Of a stretch of 64,000 bases of DNA, positions 43,902 to 51,126 are shown one piece after another (the first letter of the stretch is position 1; each line of letters starts with the position of its first letter). The notes below the pieces were generated by a model. That model did no database searches. It saw only the letters and a list, made by a program, of their open reading frames with translations, and was not told where the DNA came from. The stretch comes from Sinorhizobium garamanticum. Its GTDB lineage: Bacteria; Pseudomonadota; Alphaproteobacteria; Rhizobiales; Rhizobiaceae. The DNA is taken from the NCBI RefSeq assembly GCF_029892065.1, contig NZ_CP120374.1, positions 1,922,001-1,986,000 of the forward strand, in the 5' to 3' direction. A program made the translations under genes and the position numbers.

Positions 43902-44969
43902 ATGGCAGCCGTGGACTTTGTCGATGTCAGGAAATCGTTCGGTGCCTTTCCCGTCATCAAGGGCGTGAACATCGAAATCGAGGACGGCGAGTTCGTCATC
44001 CTCGTCGGTCCTTCCGGTTGCGGAAAATCCACGCTGCTGCGGATGCTGGCGGGACTTGAAAACATCTCCGCGGGCGAGATCCGCATCGGCAACCGCGTGG
44101 TCAATTCGCTACCGCCGAAGGACCGCGACATTGCTATGGTGTTCCAGAATTATGCGCTCTATCCGCATATGACGGTCGCCGACAATATGGCCTTCTCGCT
44201 GATGCTCGCCGGTTCGCCCAAGGCGGATATCGACAAGCGCGTCGGCGTGGCGGCGGAGATTCTCGGCCTGTCGAAGCTGCTCGACCGCTATCCGCGTCAG
44301 CTCTCCGGCGGTCAACGCCAGCGCGTGGCCATGGGCCGGGCGATCGTGCGCGACCCGCAGGTGTTTCTCTTCGACGAGCCGCTTTCGAACCTCGATGCGA
44401 AGCTGCGCGTGGCCATGCGCGCCGAGATCAAGGAACTGCATCAGCGCCTCAAAACCACCACCGTTTATGTCACTCACGACCAGATTGAGGCGATGACCAT
44501 GGCCGACAAGATCGTCGTGATGCATGACGGTATCGTCGAGCAGATCGGCGCGCCGCTCGATCTCTATGACAACCCGGTCAATCTTTTTGTCGCCGGCTTC
44601 ATCGGCTCGCCGGCGATGAACATGATCAAGGGCAGGCTGGATCCGGCCAATGGCAATGCGTTCCTCACCGAGGACGGCACGGCACTGCCGGTGGCGCGCC
44701 CCGCCGCTGCCGCCAACGGACGTGACCTCGTCTACGGGCTTCGACCCGAATACATGGTGCTGGACCCGAACGGGCTTCCCGTCGAAGTCGTGGTGATCGA
44801 GCCGACCGGCTACGAGACGCAGATGATCGTCCGGCTGGGAGGCAGCGATGTCACCTGCGTCTTCCGCGAAAGGGTGACTGCGAAGCCCGGCGAGACCATC
44901 CGTCTGTCGATCGATGCCGCCCATGTTCACCTGTTTGAGGCCGAGAGCGGACGACGCTTGTTTGATTGA
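43902..44969 (+). CDS. MalK/UgpC-type ATPase of the fourth sugar ABC importer
   Basis: ABC ATPase with regulatory C-domain, 355 aa from ATG 43902 with GGGAGGAACGC upstream. Walker [10 protein letters not shown] near residue 37, Q-loop [12 protein letters not shown] near 80, signature [14 protein letters not shown] near 133, Walker [17 protein letters not shown] near 155 and the TOBE/OB domain after 240 (YGLRPEYM). This CUT1 type energises importers with two different permeases, which follow. It precedes the binding-protein gene by 150 bases. Substrate unknown, possibly the sugar acid or polyol of the denD/SDR genes. Confidence 0.9.
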   Translation: MAAVDFVDVRKSFGAFPVIKGVNIEIEDGEFVILVGPSGCGKSTLLRMLAGLENISAGEIRIGNRVVNSLPPKDRDIAMVFQNYALYPHMTVADNMAFSLMLAGSPKADIDKRVGVAAEILGLSKLLDRYPRQLSGGQRQRVAMGRAIVRDPQVFLFDEPLSNLDAKLRVAMRAEIKELHQRLKTTTVYVTHDQIEAMTMADKIVVMHDGIVEQIGAPLDLYDNPVNLFVAGFIGSPAMNMIKGRLDPANGNAFLTEDGTALPVARPAAAANGRDLVYGLRPEYMVLDPNGLPVEVVVIEPTGYETQMIVRLGGSDVTCVFRERVTAKPGETIRLSIDAAHVHLFEAESGRRLFD

Positions 44970-45121
44970 TGCCGCGCGGCGAGGCAATCGAGGGAAGAGG
45001 AGCCCTCGGCCTTGATCGCGCGGAGATGTCCGGCAGGGGCTGGGCATCATTGCCGCCGCATTCGCCAAGCGGGAAGGTGAATGCCGGAAGGATGTGCTCC
45101 CGCTTTTCTAGGAGGAGTATT

Positions 45122-46438
45122 ATGCCAATAAAGAGACGTGACTTCCTCGCAGCCTCGGCTGCTCTTGCCGGCACGGCGGGCCTTTCGCCGCTCGGCATCC
45201 GCCCGTCCTTCGCGCAGGCCGCCGAGCCGAACTACAAGCCGGAGGAAGGCGCAAGTCTGCGACTTCTGCGCTGGACGCCTTTCGTCAAGGGCGACGAGGA
45301 TGCCTGGCTTGCCAACACCAAGAAATTCACTGAGGCGACTGGCGTCGAGGTACGCATCGACAAGGAAAGCTGGGAAGATATTCGTCCGAAGGCAGCGGTC
45401 GCCGCCAACGTCGGCTCCGGCCCCGACATGATCATGTGCTGGTTCGACGATGCGCATCAATATCCGGACAAGCTCGTGGACGTGACCGAGCTCGCGAATT
45501 ATCTCGGCAACAAGTATGGCGGCTGGTATGACGGCGTGAAGGGTTATGCGACCCACGGCGACAAGTTCATAGCCATGCCGCTGACAGCGATCGGGAACGC
45601 CGTCTGCTACCGTGAGAGCCACATGAAGGCGGCGGGTTTCAGCGAATTCCCGAAAGACACCGCAGGCTTCCTCGAGCTCTGCAAGGCGTTGAAGGCCAAG
45701 GGGACACCGGCCGGTTTCCCGCACGGCAAGGCCGTCGGCGACGGCAACAACTATGCCCATTGGCTGCTGTGGAGCCATGGCGGCAAGATGGTCGACGAGA
45801 GTGGCAAGGTCACCATCAACAGTCCTGAGACGCTCGCCGCGATCAACTACGCAAAACAGCTATACGAAACCTTCATTCCGGGCACCGAAAGCTGGCTCGA
45901 CATCAACAACAACCGCGCCTTCCTGGCGGGCCAGGTGTCGCTGACGGCCAACGGTGTTTCGCTCTACTACGCGGCGAAGAAGGATCCGGCGCTTGCGGAG
46001 CTGGCGGCCGACATCCGCACCACCAACTTCCCCGTCGGCCCGGTCGGCCAGAGCGTCGAGCTCCACCAGACGAGTTCGCTGCTGCTTTTCAACCACACCA
46101 AGTATCCGGAGGCGGCCAAGGCCTACATCAAGTTCATGATGGAATCCGACCAGATGAACGCCTGGATCCAAGGGTCGAGTGCCTATTGCTGCCAGCCCTT
46201 GAAGGCCTTCGCCGACAACCCGGTCTGGACCTCCGATCCGATCCACGCTCCCTATGCGCGCGCTTCGGAAACATTGCGTCCGAACGGTTATGCCGGGCCG
46301 CTCGGCTATGCTTCGGCCGGCGTCATGGCCGACTACGTGCTGGTCGACATGTTTGCCTCAGCCGTGACTGGCCAGACGACGCCGGAAGACGCCGTCACCG
46401 AGGCCGAGCGGCGGGCAAACCGTTACTATCGCGTCTAG
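45122..46438 (+). CDS. Periplasmic sugar-binding protein (MalE/CUT1 type), Tat-exported
   Basis: 438 aa from ATG 45122 with AGGAGGAG upstream. The signal peptide begins with the twin-arginine motif KRRDFLAASA and ends near residue 34 (PSFAQA). The mature protein has LLRWTPFVKGDEDAWLANTKKFTEATGVEVR (split near 50), DMIMCWFDDAHQYPDKLVDV and the C-terminal RPNGYAGPLGYASAGVMADYVLVDMF, typical SBP_bac_1 features. A strong hairpin follows its stop. It delivers substrate to the two downstream permeases. Confidence 0.9.
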   Translation: MPIKRRDFLAASAALAGTAGLSPLGIRPSFAQAAEPNYKPEEGASLRLLRWTPFVKGDEDAWLANTKKFTEATGVEVRIDKESWEDIRPKAAVAANVGSGPDMIMCWFDDAHQYPDKLVDVTELANYLGNKYGGWYDGVKGYATHGDKFIAMPLTAIGNAVCYRESHMKAAGFSEFPKDTAGFLELCKALKAKGTPAGFPHGKAVGDGNNYAHWLLWSHGGKMVDESGKVTINSPETLAAINYAKQLYETFIPGTESWLDINNNRAFLAGQVSLTANGVSLYYAAKKDPALAELAADIRTTNFPVGPVGQSVELHQTSSLLLFNHTKYPEAAKAYIKFMMESDQMNAWIQGSSAYCCQPLKAFADNPVWTSDPIHAPYARASETLRPNGYAGPLGYASAGVMADYVLVDMFASAVTGQTTPEDAVTEAERRANRYYRV

Positions 46439-46443
46439 CCAGC

Positions 46444-46473
46444 TTCGGGCGGCTCTTGAGCGAGCCGCCCGAA
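46444..46473 (+). promoter_or_regulatory. Intercistronic stem-loop after the binding-protein gene
   Basis: TTCGGGCGGCTC (46444-46455) pairs perfectly over 12 bases with GAGCCGCCCGAA (46462-46473), six-base loop, five bases past the stop. No T-run follows, so it is a likely mRNA stabiliser or partial terminator that raises binding-protein yield over permeases. Confidence 0.65.
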
Positions 46474-46535
46474 ACCGGAAATGCGCCGGCGAATCTTGCC
46501 GGCGCAAACTGCGAGATCACCCGCGGAGAAGTTCG

Positions 46536-47468
46536 ATGCCCACTGTACCGTCCGGAAAGCCGCCATCCTTCATGGCTTCGCTCATGCAGAACCACAACGT
46601 GCTCGGCTTCCTGTTCATGCTGCCGGCGGCCGTATTCCTCGTCTGCTTCCTCACCTATCCACTCGGGCTCGGCGTCTGGCTCGGCTTCACTGACACGCGC
46701 ATTGGCCGCGACGGTATCTTCATCGGTCTTGAGAACTATATCTTCCTCGCCGAGGACGCGGTCTTCTGGCTTTCGGTCTTCAACACGCTGCTCTACACCT
46801 CGGTGGCCTCGATCCTGAAGTTCGTGCTCGGCCTGTGGCTTGCCCTGCTGCTCAACGAAAACCTGCCGTTCAAGTCTTTCTTCCGGGCGATCGTGCTGCT
46901 TCCCTGGGTCGTGCCGACCGTGCTTTCGGCGCTGGCCTTCTGGTGGATCTACGATTCGCAGTTCTCGATCATCTCCTGGTCGCTGATGCAACTGGGCGTG
47001 ATCGATGGACCAATCAACTTCCTCGGCGATCCGACCAATGCCCGGATTTCGGTAATCGCTGCCAATGTCTGGCGCGGCATTCCCTTCGTTGCCATCTCGC
47101 TGCTCGCCGGGCTGCAGACGATCCCGGCTTCGCTGCAGGAGGCAGCCTCGCTTGACGGCGCGACCAACTGGCAGCGCTTCCGCTACGTGACGTTGCCGAT
47201 GCTGACGCCGATCATAGCCGTCGTCATGACCTTCTCGGTGCTTTTCACCTTCACCGATTTCCAGCTGATCTATGTGCTGACCAAGGGAGGACCGGTGAAC
47301 GCGACCCATCTGATGGCGACGCTATCCTTCCAGCGCGGCATTCCGGGCGGTCAGCTTGGCGAAGGCGCGGCGATTGCTGTTGCCATGATCCCCTTCCTGC
47401 TTGCCGCGATCATGTTCAGCTTCTTCGGACTGCAGCGCCGCAAATGGCAGCAGGGCGGTCAGGATTGA
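46536..47468 (+). CDS. MalF-type permease of the fourth sugar ABC importer
   Basis: Inner-membrane permease, 310 aa. Six hydrophobic helices are visible, the first near residues 22-45. The EAA loop that contacts the ATPase reads EAASLDGATNWQRFRYVTLPML near 205. It lies 97 bases after the binding-protein gene and just before its partner permease. BPD_transp_1 family. Confidence 0.9.
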   Translation: MPTVPSGKPPSFMASLMQNHNVLGFLFMLPAAVFLVCFLTYPLGLGVWLGFTDTRIGRDGIFIGLENYIFLAEDAVFWLSVFNTLLYTSVASILKFVLGLWLALLLNENLPFKSFFRAIVLLPWVVPTVLSALAFWWIYDSQFSIISWSLMQLGVIDGPINFLGDPTNARISVIAANVWRGIPFVAISLLAGLQTIPASLQEAASLDGATNWQRFRYVTLPMLTPIIAVVMTFSVLFTFTDFQLIYVLTKGGPVNATHLMATLSFQRGIPGGQLGEGAAIAVAMIPFLLAAIMFSFFGLQRRKWQQGGQD

Positions 47469-47481
47469 TAGGAGGCATGCC

Positions 47482-48381
47482 GTGAACACCACCACGAAAA
47501 TCCCTGACGACGTCCTTACCGATCATGCGGAGGGCATGAGCTATCTCAACCGGCTGCCGCGCCGGATCGTCGTGCTCTACCTGCCGATGGCGGTCTTCGT
47601 CTTCGTTCTCCTGTTTCCCTTCTACTGGATGGCGATCACGGCGGTGAAGCCGAATTCGCAACTGACCGACTATAACAACTACAGCCCGTTCTGGGTCGTC
47701 GGACCGACGCTCGATCACATCAAGTATCTGTTCTTCGAGACGTCCTATCCGGGCTGGCTGTGGAACACGATGCTCGTCGCGGTCGGCTCCACGATCCTGT
47801 CGCTCGCGGCCTCGGTCTTTGCGGCTTACGCGATCGAGCGCGTGCGCTTCACCGGCTCGCGGCCGGTCGGGCTGATGATCTTCCTTGCCTATCTGGTGCC
47901 GCCGTCGATCCTCTTCATCCCGCTCGCCCTCATCGTCTTCAAGTTCGGGATCTACGATTCCAGGCTGGCGCTTATCTTCACCTATCCGACCTTCCTCATT
48001 CCCTTCTGCACCTGGTTGCTGATGGGCTATTTCCGCTCTATCCCGTTCGAGCTCGAAGAGAGTGCGCTGGTTGACGGCGCGACACGCTGGCAAATCCTGG
48101 TCAAGATCATCCTGCCGCTCGCCGTGCCCGGGCTGATCTCGGCGGGCATCTTCGCCTTCACGCTCTCCTGGAACGAATTCATCTATGCGCTGACATTCAT
48201 CCAGTCGTCGGAAAACAAGACCGTTCCGGTGGGCGTACTGACCGAACTGGTGCGTGGCGACGTGTTCGAATGGGGCGCACTGATGGCGGGCGCGCTGTTC
48301 GGCTCACTGCCGGTCGTCATCCTCTACTCCTTCTTCGTCGACTATTACGTTTCGTCCATGACGGGCGCGGTGAAGGAATAG
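47482..48381 (+). CDS. MalG-type permease of the fourth sugar ABC importer
   Basis: 299 aa from GTG 47482, which has AGGAGG six bases upstream. A first helix near residues 32-55 and five more follow. The EAA loop is LEESALVDGATRWQILVKIILP near 195. It is the last gene of the operon ATPase-binding protein-MalF-MalG. No clear terminator follows. Confidence 0.9.
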   Translation: MNTTTKIPDDVLTDHAEGMSYLNRLPRRIVVLYLPMAVFVFVLLFPFYWMAITAVKPNSQLTDYNNYSPFWVVGPTLDHIKYLFFETSYPGWLWNTMLVAVGSTILSLAASVFAAYAIERVRFTGSRPVGLMIFLAYLVPPSILFIPLALIVFKFGIYDSRLALIFTYPTFLIPFCTWLLMGYFRSIPFELEESALVDGATRWQILVKIILPLAVPGLISAGIFAFTLSWNEFIYALTFIQSSENKTVPVGVLTELVRGDVFEWGALMAGALFGSLPVVILYSFFVDYYVSSMTGAVKE

Positions 48382-48689
48382 AGCGGAGTATGGCCGGCGT
48401 TGTTCGTCGGTCGTCCCTCTATTGCAACGGAGCGACCGAGAAAAACGCGTATGTCGCGAAGAGAAACCAGGGGAATGGTTGGGCGAGGCCTGCAGCGATG
48501 CTCGATCGACGGCGCAGGCCCCTGACCGTCAGCTTTTCCAAACGGCTGGAAAAAAATTTACCACCAGAGCGGGAAAGCTGCCATTCGCCAAAACGGCTTA
48601 CCACCGACGTGCGAGCAATGGTACCCAAATGGATGCGCCACTTTTGGGCGACCAATCCGAGGGGCGATTCCGCCGCACGCCGACAACTT
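48382..48689. other. 308-base stretch without a supported gene
   Basis: The only long frame is on the minus strand (to 48419) and has shadow composition, with no ribosome site. A run of A at 48549-48556 is the sole striking feature. Confidence 0.4.
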
Positions 48690-48821
48690 TCAGAGCGTGC
48701 TTCCCATCCATTCGGCTGCAGCGATTGCCGAGCCGAGCAAAATGACCGGCAGCAATAGCGCACCGAAGAACCTGATCATCTGAATTCGGCGCGAACGCCT
48801 GTCATGCCGATCGTAAACCAT
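48690..48821 (-). CDS. 43-aa single-span membrane microprotein (candidate)
   Basis: ATG at 48821 with AGAGG ten bases upstream. It encodes a basic N-terminus (DRHDRRSRR) and a hydrophobic segment (FFGALLLPVILLGSAIAAA, about residues 18-36), then EWMGSTL. The positive-inside plan predicts N-in, C-out. It is the most distal of three tiny membrane-protein frames on this strand. Confidence 0.5.
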   Translation of the reverse strand: MVYDRHDRRSRRIQMIRFFGALLLPVILLGSAIAAAEWMGSTL

Positions 48822-49038
48822 CTTCATTCAGCCTCTGGCTGCATCCCAAGAACAGTTCCGGCGATATGAAAACATCATTGGAGTCGGACGGTCGAGTCTC
48901 CAAGGTAACACACCGGTCGGCAGCCGGGCTTTCTTGCCGCGTGGAATACGGAAGCAATCGGAGCGAGAGATCGCCGGGCACGAGGGCGTGGCCGGCGACC
49001 GCAAAGATTATTGGGGAGTGATGAACCCGAAAGGGCGA

Positions 49039-49131
49039 TCACCAGGCCGAGAAGGCCACCATGAGCACTGCGGCCCAAAATAACGCTGACAATTCAGCCG
49101 CCACCAGAAACCCGAAAGTGGTGTCGCTCAT
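49039..49131 (-). CDS. 30-aa single-span membrane microprotein (candidate)
   Basis: ATG at 49131 with a strong ribosome site (AGAGGAGG). It encodes MSDTTFGFLVAAELSALFWA then AVLMVAFSAW and a stop, almost all membrane span. A stress-type promoter match lies 36-60 bases upstream. No homologue is recognised; very short hydrophobic proteins with good ribosome sites are often real. Confidence 0.6.
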   Translation of the reverse strand: MSDTTFGFLVAAELSALFWAAVLMVAFSAW

Positions 49132-49166
49132 GTGATCCTCCTCTGGCAACCTCCATTACCAGGGGA

Positions 49167-49192
49167 AACTATAGGGGGTCGCGGTCGGTTCC
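49167..49192 (-). promoter_or_regulatory. Candidate RpoE2-type (general stress) promoter before the 30-aa frame
   Basis: On the minus strand GGAAC (49192-49188) is followed after 19 bases by TT (49168-49167), which meets the GGAAC-N18-19-TT form reported for S. meliloti RpoE2. It ends about 36 bases before the ATG at 49131. Confidence 0.5.
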
Positions 49193-49223
49193 GCTACAAA
49201 ATAAGACATACTCCTCCATCGGA

Positions 49224-49313
49224 TCACGTGAGCAGCGAGTAAATCAGAACGCCGACTGAACCCCAGAAGCCAACCATTACCAGCGACATCGCCACAACGA
49301 AGATCTTAGTCAC
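49224..49313 (-). CDS. 29-aa single-span membrane microprotein (candidate)
   Basis: GTG at 49313 with GGTGGAG about eight bases upstream. It encodes MTKIFVVAMSLVMVGFWGSV then GVLIYSLLT and a stop: a short lysine-bearing head and one hydrophobic helix. It is the first of three such frames reading toward lower coordinates. Confidence 0.5.
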   Translation of the reverse strand: MTKIFVVAMSLVMVGFWGSVGVLIYSLLT

Positions 49314-49414
49314 AACAAAACTCCACCACCTTTCAGAAGGTTACAAAGACTACCGCAGCGGCGAAAACTGGGTATCGGCACTAAGTCTGATGGGCATCGG
49401 ACTATGGTCTGACA
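49314..49414. other. Upstream side of the 29-aa frame, no gene seen
   Basis: About 100 bases of ordinary composition before a RIME copy. No promoter match could be picked with confidence. Confidence 0.3.
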
Positions 49415-49514
49415 CTACAGCGCCGCGCGTCCAATCGGACGCGCAAAGGCCGCTGTAGCACTTTGAAGTGCGGCATGAATCCTTAAATCGATTCCGATTT
49501 AAGGATTCATGCAG
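49415..49514. repeat. RIME-like palindromic element, copy 3
   Basis: CTACAGCG opens the first palindrome. The second is an 18-base perfect inverted repeat (49473-49490 with 49495-49512) around ATTC, core CCTTAAATCG/CGATTTAAGG. Short frames that start inside it are artefacts of the repeat. From 49515 to 49744 no gene is supported. Confidence 0.88.
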
Positions 49515-49744
49515 TAGAGGGCGCGGGCCCAAATCGAACACGCCGGAAGCTGTTGGTCTCATGGAGCGAGCCTGCCGGCGATTGAATGAGAAAATCGATT
49601 CCGTCCGAAAAGCCGGCAAAACGTTCACCGGACAGGCCCATCAAGGCCGTTGCGTTTTCGCGACTAAACTGGTTCTTGAGCGTACAGTGAGGAAGCGATC
49701 GGCGCCGAAGCGCCTCAAGATGAGGTGCCCGAGATGAGGGGCTC

Positions 49745-50788
49745 GTGTTAAAAGTTACGGACAACTTGCCCGGCGCGACGGACAAGAGCTGGTATCCGCC
49801 GGAGGGAACCAGGCTCGGCACGACATTCTTTGTCCGCAGCGCGTTTCCGTGGCTCGGTCACTATTTTGGCGGAATTCCGCTCGGCTCGACGCTCGCCCCC
49901 GGGATCAACGGAATAGTCTCCTGGGGTGGGCGCATTCCAGCGAAAAGTGCGATGGCCGTCGCCCGCTTGCGGCGATTGCCGCATTGGCATCTTGAAGACG
50001 GCTTCCTGCGCTCTGTCGGCCTTGGCAAGGATGGAGCCGCGCCCGTCTCGATCATCGTGGACGACCGGGCGCTTCCTGTCGACGGCGGGAAGGCGTCGCG
50101 CCTGGAACTGCTGATCGCCGCAGCGGCAAAGGGGGACTGGGACAGCTTTGGAAAAAGCATCCGCGAACGGATGACCGAACACAAGCTGTCGAAATACAAC
50201 AACCTGCCGCACAAACCGCCGTCGATGGAACAGAGTGCCCGGAGGCGTATTCTGCTTGTCGACCAGGTCCTCGGTGACGTCTCTGTGGAGCGTGCACTCG
50301 GGAGCCGTTATTCCTTCGACAGGATGCTCGATGATGCGTTGGCAAGTGGCGGGCAATGCGTCGTGCGCACGCATCCGGACGTCATGGCCGGTTACCGAAA
50401 AGGCTATATGACCGAGCGCGCGGCGAGGACGGCCGGCGTCGTTCTCCTTGCCGACCGCGTGTCGGTCGCTTCGATTCTCGAGGTCGTCGACGAGGTCTGG
50501 ACAGTTTCGAGCCAGGTCGGCTTCGACGCTTTGTTACGAAAGATGCCCGTGCGCTGCTACGCCGTACCGTTCTATGCGGGATGGGGGCTGACGGATGATC
50601 GAGCAGGCGTCGCGGCCGAGGCGGCCTTGGCGCGGCGGGCCGGCGCGAGACCCTCGGTCGATCAACTCACCGCGGCAACGCTCGGGCTCTATCCGAGCTA
50701 CCGCAATCCGAAAGACTGGCAGCCGATGGACGTGTTTGCAGCGATCGATTTCCTGGTCGTCGAACTCGATGCAACTCGTCGCGCATAA
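49745..50788 (+). CDS. KpsC-like capsule polysaccharide beta-Kdo transferase, single-domain
   Basis: 347 aa from GTG 49745 (the preceding GAGGGG is close, three to four bases). Landmarks of the capsule_synth/KpsC family: VSWGGRIPAKS near residue 58, HLEDGFLRSVGLGKDGAAPVSIIVDD near 79 (split), LVDQVLGDVSVERA near 175, VRTHPDVMAGYRKGYM near 205 and PFYAGWGLTDDR near 280. KpsC adds beta-linked Kdo to the lipid anchor of capsular or K-antigen polysaccharide and normally has two such domains. No other capsule gene lies nearby, so its role is open. Confidence 0.8.
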   Translation: MLKVTDNLPGATDKSWYPPEGTRLGTTFFVRSAFPWLGHYFGGIPLGSTLAPGINGIVSWGGRIPAKSAMAVARLRRLPHWHLEDGFLRSVGLGKDGAAPVSIIVDDRALPVDGGKASRLELLIAAAAKGDWDSFGKSIRERMTEHKLSKYNNLPHKPPSMEQSARRRILLVDQVLGDVSVERALGSRYSFDRMLDDALASGGQCVVRTHPDVMAGYRKGYMTERAARTAGVVLLADRVSVASILEVVDEVWTVSSQVGFDALLRKMPVRCYAVPFYAGWGLTDDRAGVAAEAALARRAGARPSVDQLTAATLGLYPSYRNPKDWQPMDVFAAIDFLVVELDATRRA

Positions 50789-50840
50789 CGCCTACTGCAT
50801 GTTTGAAAGATAGCCGGTCCGTCAACGGCCGAGAACGTCG

Positions 50841-50984
50841 TCAGTTCTCCTCCACCGAAACACCATCTTGGCCAATCCTAATCTCGATGCCCGGCTTGTT
50901 TTCTTCGCGGTAGATGTAGATGCCGAGCCCGATCGCAACGGCAGCAAGAACTGCGATAATGAGATAGAGCCCATTCCGGTTCAT
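50841..50984 (-). CDS. 47-aa small membrane protein
   Basis: ATG at 50984, AGGA upstream. Residues 1-4 (MNRN) precede a membrane helix GLYLIIAVLAAVAIGLGIYIY (about 5-25) and a charged tail with GIEIRIGQDGVSVEEN. The layout matches a small protein family widespread in alphaproteobacteria, but its function is unknown to me. It probably sits in the inner membrane with the tail in the periplasm or cytoplasm. Confidence 0.72.
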   Translation of the reverse strand: MNRNGLYLIIAVLAAVAIGLGIYIYREENKPGIEIRIGQDGVSVEEN

Positions 50985-51017
50985 CTGTGCCGTCCTTCCT
51001 CGAGTTGGCGCTGCCTC

Positions 51018-51126
51018 GCGACAGGGCCGCGCGTCCTTTGAGGCGCGCATAGGTCGCTGTAGCAGTTTGAGTTACTGCATGATTCCTCAAATCGATTCCG
51101 ATTTGAGGAATCATGCAGTAACTCAA
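51018..51126. repeat. RIME-like palindromic element, copy 4, with a 28-base perfect inverted repeat
   Basis: First palindrome from CGCGACAG to CGCTGTAG. The second pairs 51067-51094 with 51099-51126 without a mismatch over 28 bases around ATTC. The core is CCTCAAATCG/CGATTTGAGG, so both arms carry the same compensating change relative to other copies. The stop of the kinase gene (51123-51125) lies inside the right arm. It may also act as a terminator. Confidence 0.88.

Noticed and set aside
48419..48763. 114-codon minus-strand frame ending in a hydrophobic peptide
   Set aside because: No start with a ribosome site near the hydrophobic part; it overlaps the 43-aa frame.
48866..49021. 51-codon frame on the plus strand opposite the microprotein cluster
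   Set aside because: No ribosome site, polar and low-complexity; unlike the hydrophobic frames on the other strand.
49468..49737. 89-codon frame starting MRHESLNRFRFKD
   Set aside because: The start is the RIME palindrome itself; similar peptides appear wherever a RIME copy is read through.
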